Positions 6,190 to 7,592 of a DNA stretch of 7,592 nucleotides are shown here, one piece after another. Under the pieces are notes generated by a model that saw nothing but the letters and a program-made list of their open reading frames with translations, did not search any database and was not told the DNA's origin. How positions within the stretch are numbered: the stretch's first letter is position 1; each line of letters opens with the position of its first letter. A program made the position numbers and the translations under genes. The DNA comes from an uncultured Bacillota bacterium (GTDB lineage: Bacteria; Bacillota_I; Bacilli_A; RF39; UBA660), in contig CAJKKJ010000032.1 in the NCBI GenBank assembly GCA_905200435.1, forward strand, positions 1 to 7,592, written 5' to 3'.

Positions 6190-6679
6190 ATGAAGCTATT
6201 TGTCTTCCAACAACATTTATAGAAAATGTAACTGTTTGATTTGAAAGTAATCCAGTATCATATTCCCAAACCCAGTAAATTGTAACGTTCTGTGCTGATG
6301 AATTTGCTGTTAAATTAACCTTTAAAGGATTTTCTGTTGTAATCTCGTTTGCTGCTGTATGAGCTTCGTCACTATATAATTTCATACCTGCAAGTGTATC
6401 ATTTACATTTGGACTGATTGAACATTCAACATTTGTACTTGTTCCTGATGGATCTAAATTAATGGTAAATGATCCACTCGAACCAGGAACAACATCACCA
6501 AGTTCTTTTACAAATGTTTCTTTTGAATTTTTATTTTCGGCTTTAAAAGTCCAATTAATTGCTTTTCCTTTAATACCATATGAATCACTACCTCTAAAAT
6601 ATGCAAATGTACCTGTCGTTATTAAAAAAAGGCCAATTACTGAAAAAACTATAATATTTTTCTTAGCATTATTGTTCAT
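6188..6679 (-). CDS. Small exported TasA/camelysin-like surface protein
   Basis: This 163-residue protein has a Lys/Asn N-terminus and a hydrophobic segment (about 8-27) ending in TTGTFAYFRG. The pattern resembles the SipW-dependent signal peptides of TasA/CalY (camelysin) proteins, whose consensus is close to TGTYAYFSD. The mature part is Ser/Thr/Asn-rich and beta-like. GDVVPGSSGSFTINL (61-75) resembles the PG(D/S)...F.I stretch of TasA-type beta-sandwich domains, and the end VTIYWVWEYDTG (132-143) then VTFSINVVGRQ (150-160) recalls related secreted proteins. There is one cysteine (C86) and no LPXTG anchor. No sipW is in the window. The ATG has GGAGG at 6685-6689 and a good promoter. A fibre or matrix role is possible but not shown; the TasA link rests on pattern recognition of signal peptide and fold motifs. 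Confidence 0.75.
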   Translation of the reverse strand: MNNNAKKNIIVFSVIGLFLITTGTFAYFRGSDSYGIKGKAINWTFKAENKNSKETFVKELGDVVPGSSGSFTINLDPSGTSTNVECSISPNVNDTLAGMKLYSDEAHTAANEITTENPLKVNLTANSSAQNVTIYWVWEYDTGLLSNQTVTFSINVVGRQIAS

Positions 6680-6708
6680 AATAACCTCCGTATTCTTACC
6701 ACATATAC

Positions 6709-6737
6709 ATTTTACTATATATTTGAACTTTTTTCAA
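6709..6737 (-). promoter_or_regulatory. Sigma-A-type promoter of the TasA-like gene
   Basis: On the minus strand TTGAAA (6737-6732) and TAAAAT (6714-6709) are separated by exactly 17 bases; each matches the consensus in five of six positions. The promoter lies between the tuf terminator and the ribosome site at 6685-6689, so the surface-protein gene is transcribed independently of tuf. Confidence 0.8.
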
Positions 6738-6748
6738 TAATTTTTAAC

Positions 6749-6771
6749 AAAAAAAGGAAGTTTCCTTCCTT
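6749..6771 (-). terminator. Intrinsic terminator of tuf
   Basis: On the minus strand AAGGAAG pairs perfectly with CTTCCTT around a GAAA tetraloop, running into a seven-T tract (6755-6749). The stem begins within the tuf stop codon. It is the strongest terminator in the window, as expected for a highly expressed gene. Confidence 0.92.
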
Positions 6772-7592
6772 ATTTAATGATTTCTGATACGTTACCAGCA
6801 CCAACAGTTCTTCCACCTTCACGGATAGAGAATTTAGTACCATTTTCGATAGCGATTGGTGCGATTAATTCTACTGTGAATTCTACGTTATCACCAGGCA
6901 TAACCATTTCAGTACCTTGTGGTAATTCAATTACACCAGTAACATCTGTAGTTCTGAAGTAGAATTGTGGACGATAGTTTGTGAAGAATGGAGTATGACG
7001 TCCGCCTTCTTCTTTTGATAAAACGTATACAGTAGCTTTGAATTTAGTGTGTGGAGTAACTGAACCTGGTTTAGCAAGTACTTGTCCTCTTTCAACTTCT
7101 TCACGAGAAATACCACGTAATAGAACACCAGCATTATCTCCTGCTTCTGCATAGTCTAGTTGTTTACGGAACATTTCGATTCCTGTAACAACTGTTTTCT
7201 TAGTTGGTTTAATACCAACGATTTCAACTTCGTCATTTAATTTTAATTGACCTCTTTCAACACGGCCAGTAACAACTGTTCCACGACCAGTAATTGTAAA
7301 TACGTCTTCAATTGGCATTAAGAATGGTTTATCAGTGTCACGAACTGGAGTTTCAATCCATGTATCAACAGCATCCATAAGTTCGTCAATTTTCTTGCCC
7401 CATTCTTCATCTCCTTCAAGAGCTTTAAGAGCAGAACCACGAATTATAGGTGTGTTATCTCCATCATATCCATATTCAGTTAATAATTCACGAATTTCCA
7501 TTTCAACTAAATCTAATAATTCAGCATCATCAACCATATCGCATTTATTCATGAATACAACCATACGAGGTACACCAACTTGACGAGCAAGT
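6770..7592 (-). CDS. tuf: Translation elongation factor Tu, partial (N-terminus missing)
   Basis: EF-Tu delivers aminoacyl-tRNA to the ribosomal A site using GTP. The frame is open to the window edge, with [20 protein letters not shown] as the first visible residues, so 274 codons of a usual roughly 394 are present. The missing part holds the P-loop, switch regions and the DCPGH motif. What remains is the end of the GTPase domain with NKCD (G4) and GSALKAL (G5), then domain 2 (from about [20 protein letters not shown]) and domain 3 (with GGRHTPFF and the terminal [15 protein letters not shown]). The methionine at 7564 is internal to this conserved stretch and is not the start. The gene is visibly less AT-rich than its neighbours, as expected for a highly expressed conserved gene. 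It is followed at once by a terminator, consistent with tuf as the last gene of an str-type operon, though the upstream genes are not seen. Confidence 0.98.
   Translation of the reverse strand, partial: LARQVGVPRMVVFMNKCDMVDDAELLDLVEMEIRELLTEYGYDGDNTPIIRGSALKALEGDEEWGKKIDELMDAVDTWIETPVRDTDKPFLMPIEDVFTITGRGTVVTGRVERGQLKLNDEVEIVGIKPTKKTVVTGIEMFRKQLDYAEAGDNAGVLLRGISREEVERGQVLAKPGSVTPHTKFKATVYVLSKEEGGRHTPFFTNYRPQFYFRTTDVTGVIELPQGTEMVMPGDNVEFTVELIAPIAIENGTKFSIREGGRTVGAGNVSEIIK

Noticed and set aside
6195..6225. Candidate trhA promoter (TTGTTG, 17 bases, TAAAGA) at the end of the TasA-like gene
   Set aside because: The -10 matches consensus in only three of six positions and the site lies inside coding sequence; too weak to annotate.
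6931..7152. Minus-strand 73-residue open frame within tuf
   Set aside because: It overlaps conserved EF-Tu sequence in a different frame and has no independent support.
7562..7564. ATG as a start for a complete 264-residue protein
   Set aside because: The frame continues upstream to the window edge with conserved EF-Tu residues (ARQVGVPR), so this is an internal methionine of a truncated tuf.
6777..7583. Plus-strand open frames opposite tuf
   Set aside because: EF-Tu on the minus strand fully explains this region.
1..7592. CRISPR arrays, insertion sequences, tRNA or rRNA genes, phage or defence genes
   Set aside because: No regularly spaced repeats, transposase-like frames, terminal inverted repeats, RNA gene signatures or phage proteins were recognised on either strand.

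Overview
The window looks like a short contig from an uncultured, very AT-rich, low-GC Gram-positive bacterium (Firmicutes/Bacilli or Mycoplasmatota-like, such as gut-associated RF39-type lineages; the exact taxon is inference). The supporting signs are strong AGGAGG ribosome sites, TATAAT-type promoters, heavy use of ATA, AAA and TTA codons, a low-GC-type EF-Tu, and a TasA/camelysin-like surface protein. It uses the standard bacterial code, not the Mycoplasma code: the acyltransferase at 4926-5501 and trhA at 5506-6150 end in TGA, and tryptophan is written TGG. The first 10 bases are leftover Illumina adapter, so the left end is an assembly end and not a biological boundary.

Layout. Positions 11-1903 (minus) hold a two-gene ABC exporter operon: an ATPase followed by a permease that overlaps it, begins with TTG and runs off the left end. 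Positions 1904-2444 contain no intact gene. They hold an imperfect inverted repeat, a decayed small membrane-protein gene (2007-2259, minus) and the promoter of the next gene. Positions 2445-4301 (plus) encode a membrane-anchored two-domain protein, a CapA-type (PGA_cap) domain fused to an SGNH-hydrolase domain. It has its own extended -10 promoter and a terminator. Positions 4337-6150 (minus) form a membrane-themed operon: trhA (hemolysin III/PAQR) and then two tandem plsC-type acyltransferases. Positions 6188-6679 (minus) encode a small TasA/camelysin-like exported protein with a good promoter. Positions 6770-7592 (minus) are the C-terminal two thirds of EF-Tu (tuf), ending in a strong terminator, with the 5' part cut off by the window edge.

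How the genes work together. Almost everything concerns the cell envelope: export (ABC), surface polymer or ester chemistry (CapA-SGNH), phospholipid synthesis (PlsC pair), a membrane receptor-like protein (TrhA) and a secreted surface protein. No defence system, CRISPR array, transposon or RNA gene is visible. The most unusual items are the CapA-SGNH fusion, the tandem plsC pair behind trhA, and the decayed small gene with two TAA codons where CAA would fit. None amounts to clear evidence for a new system.
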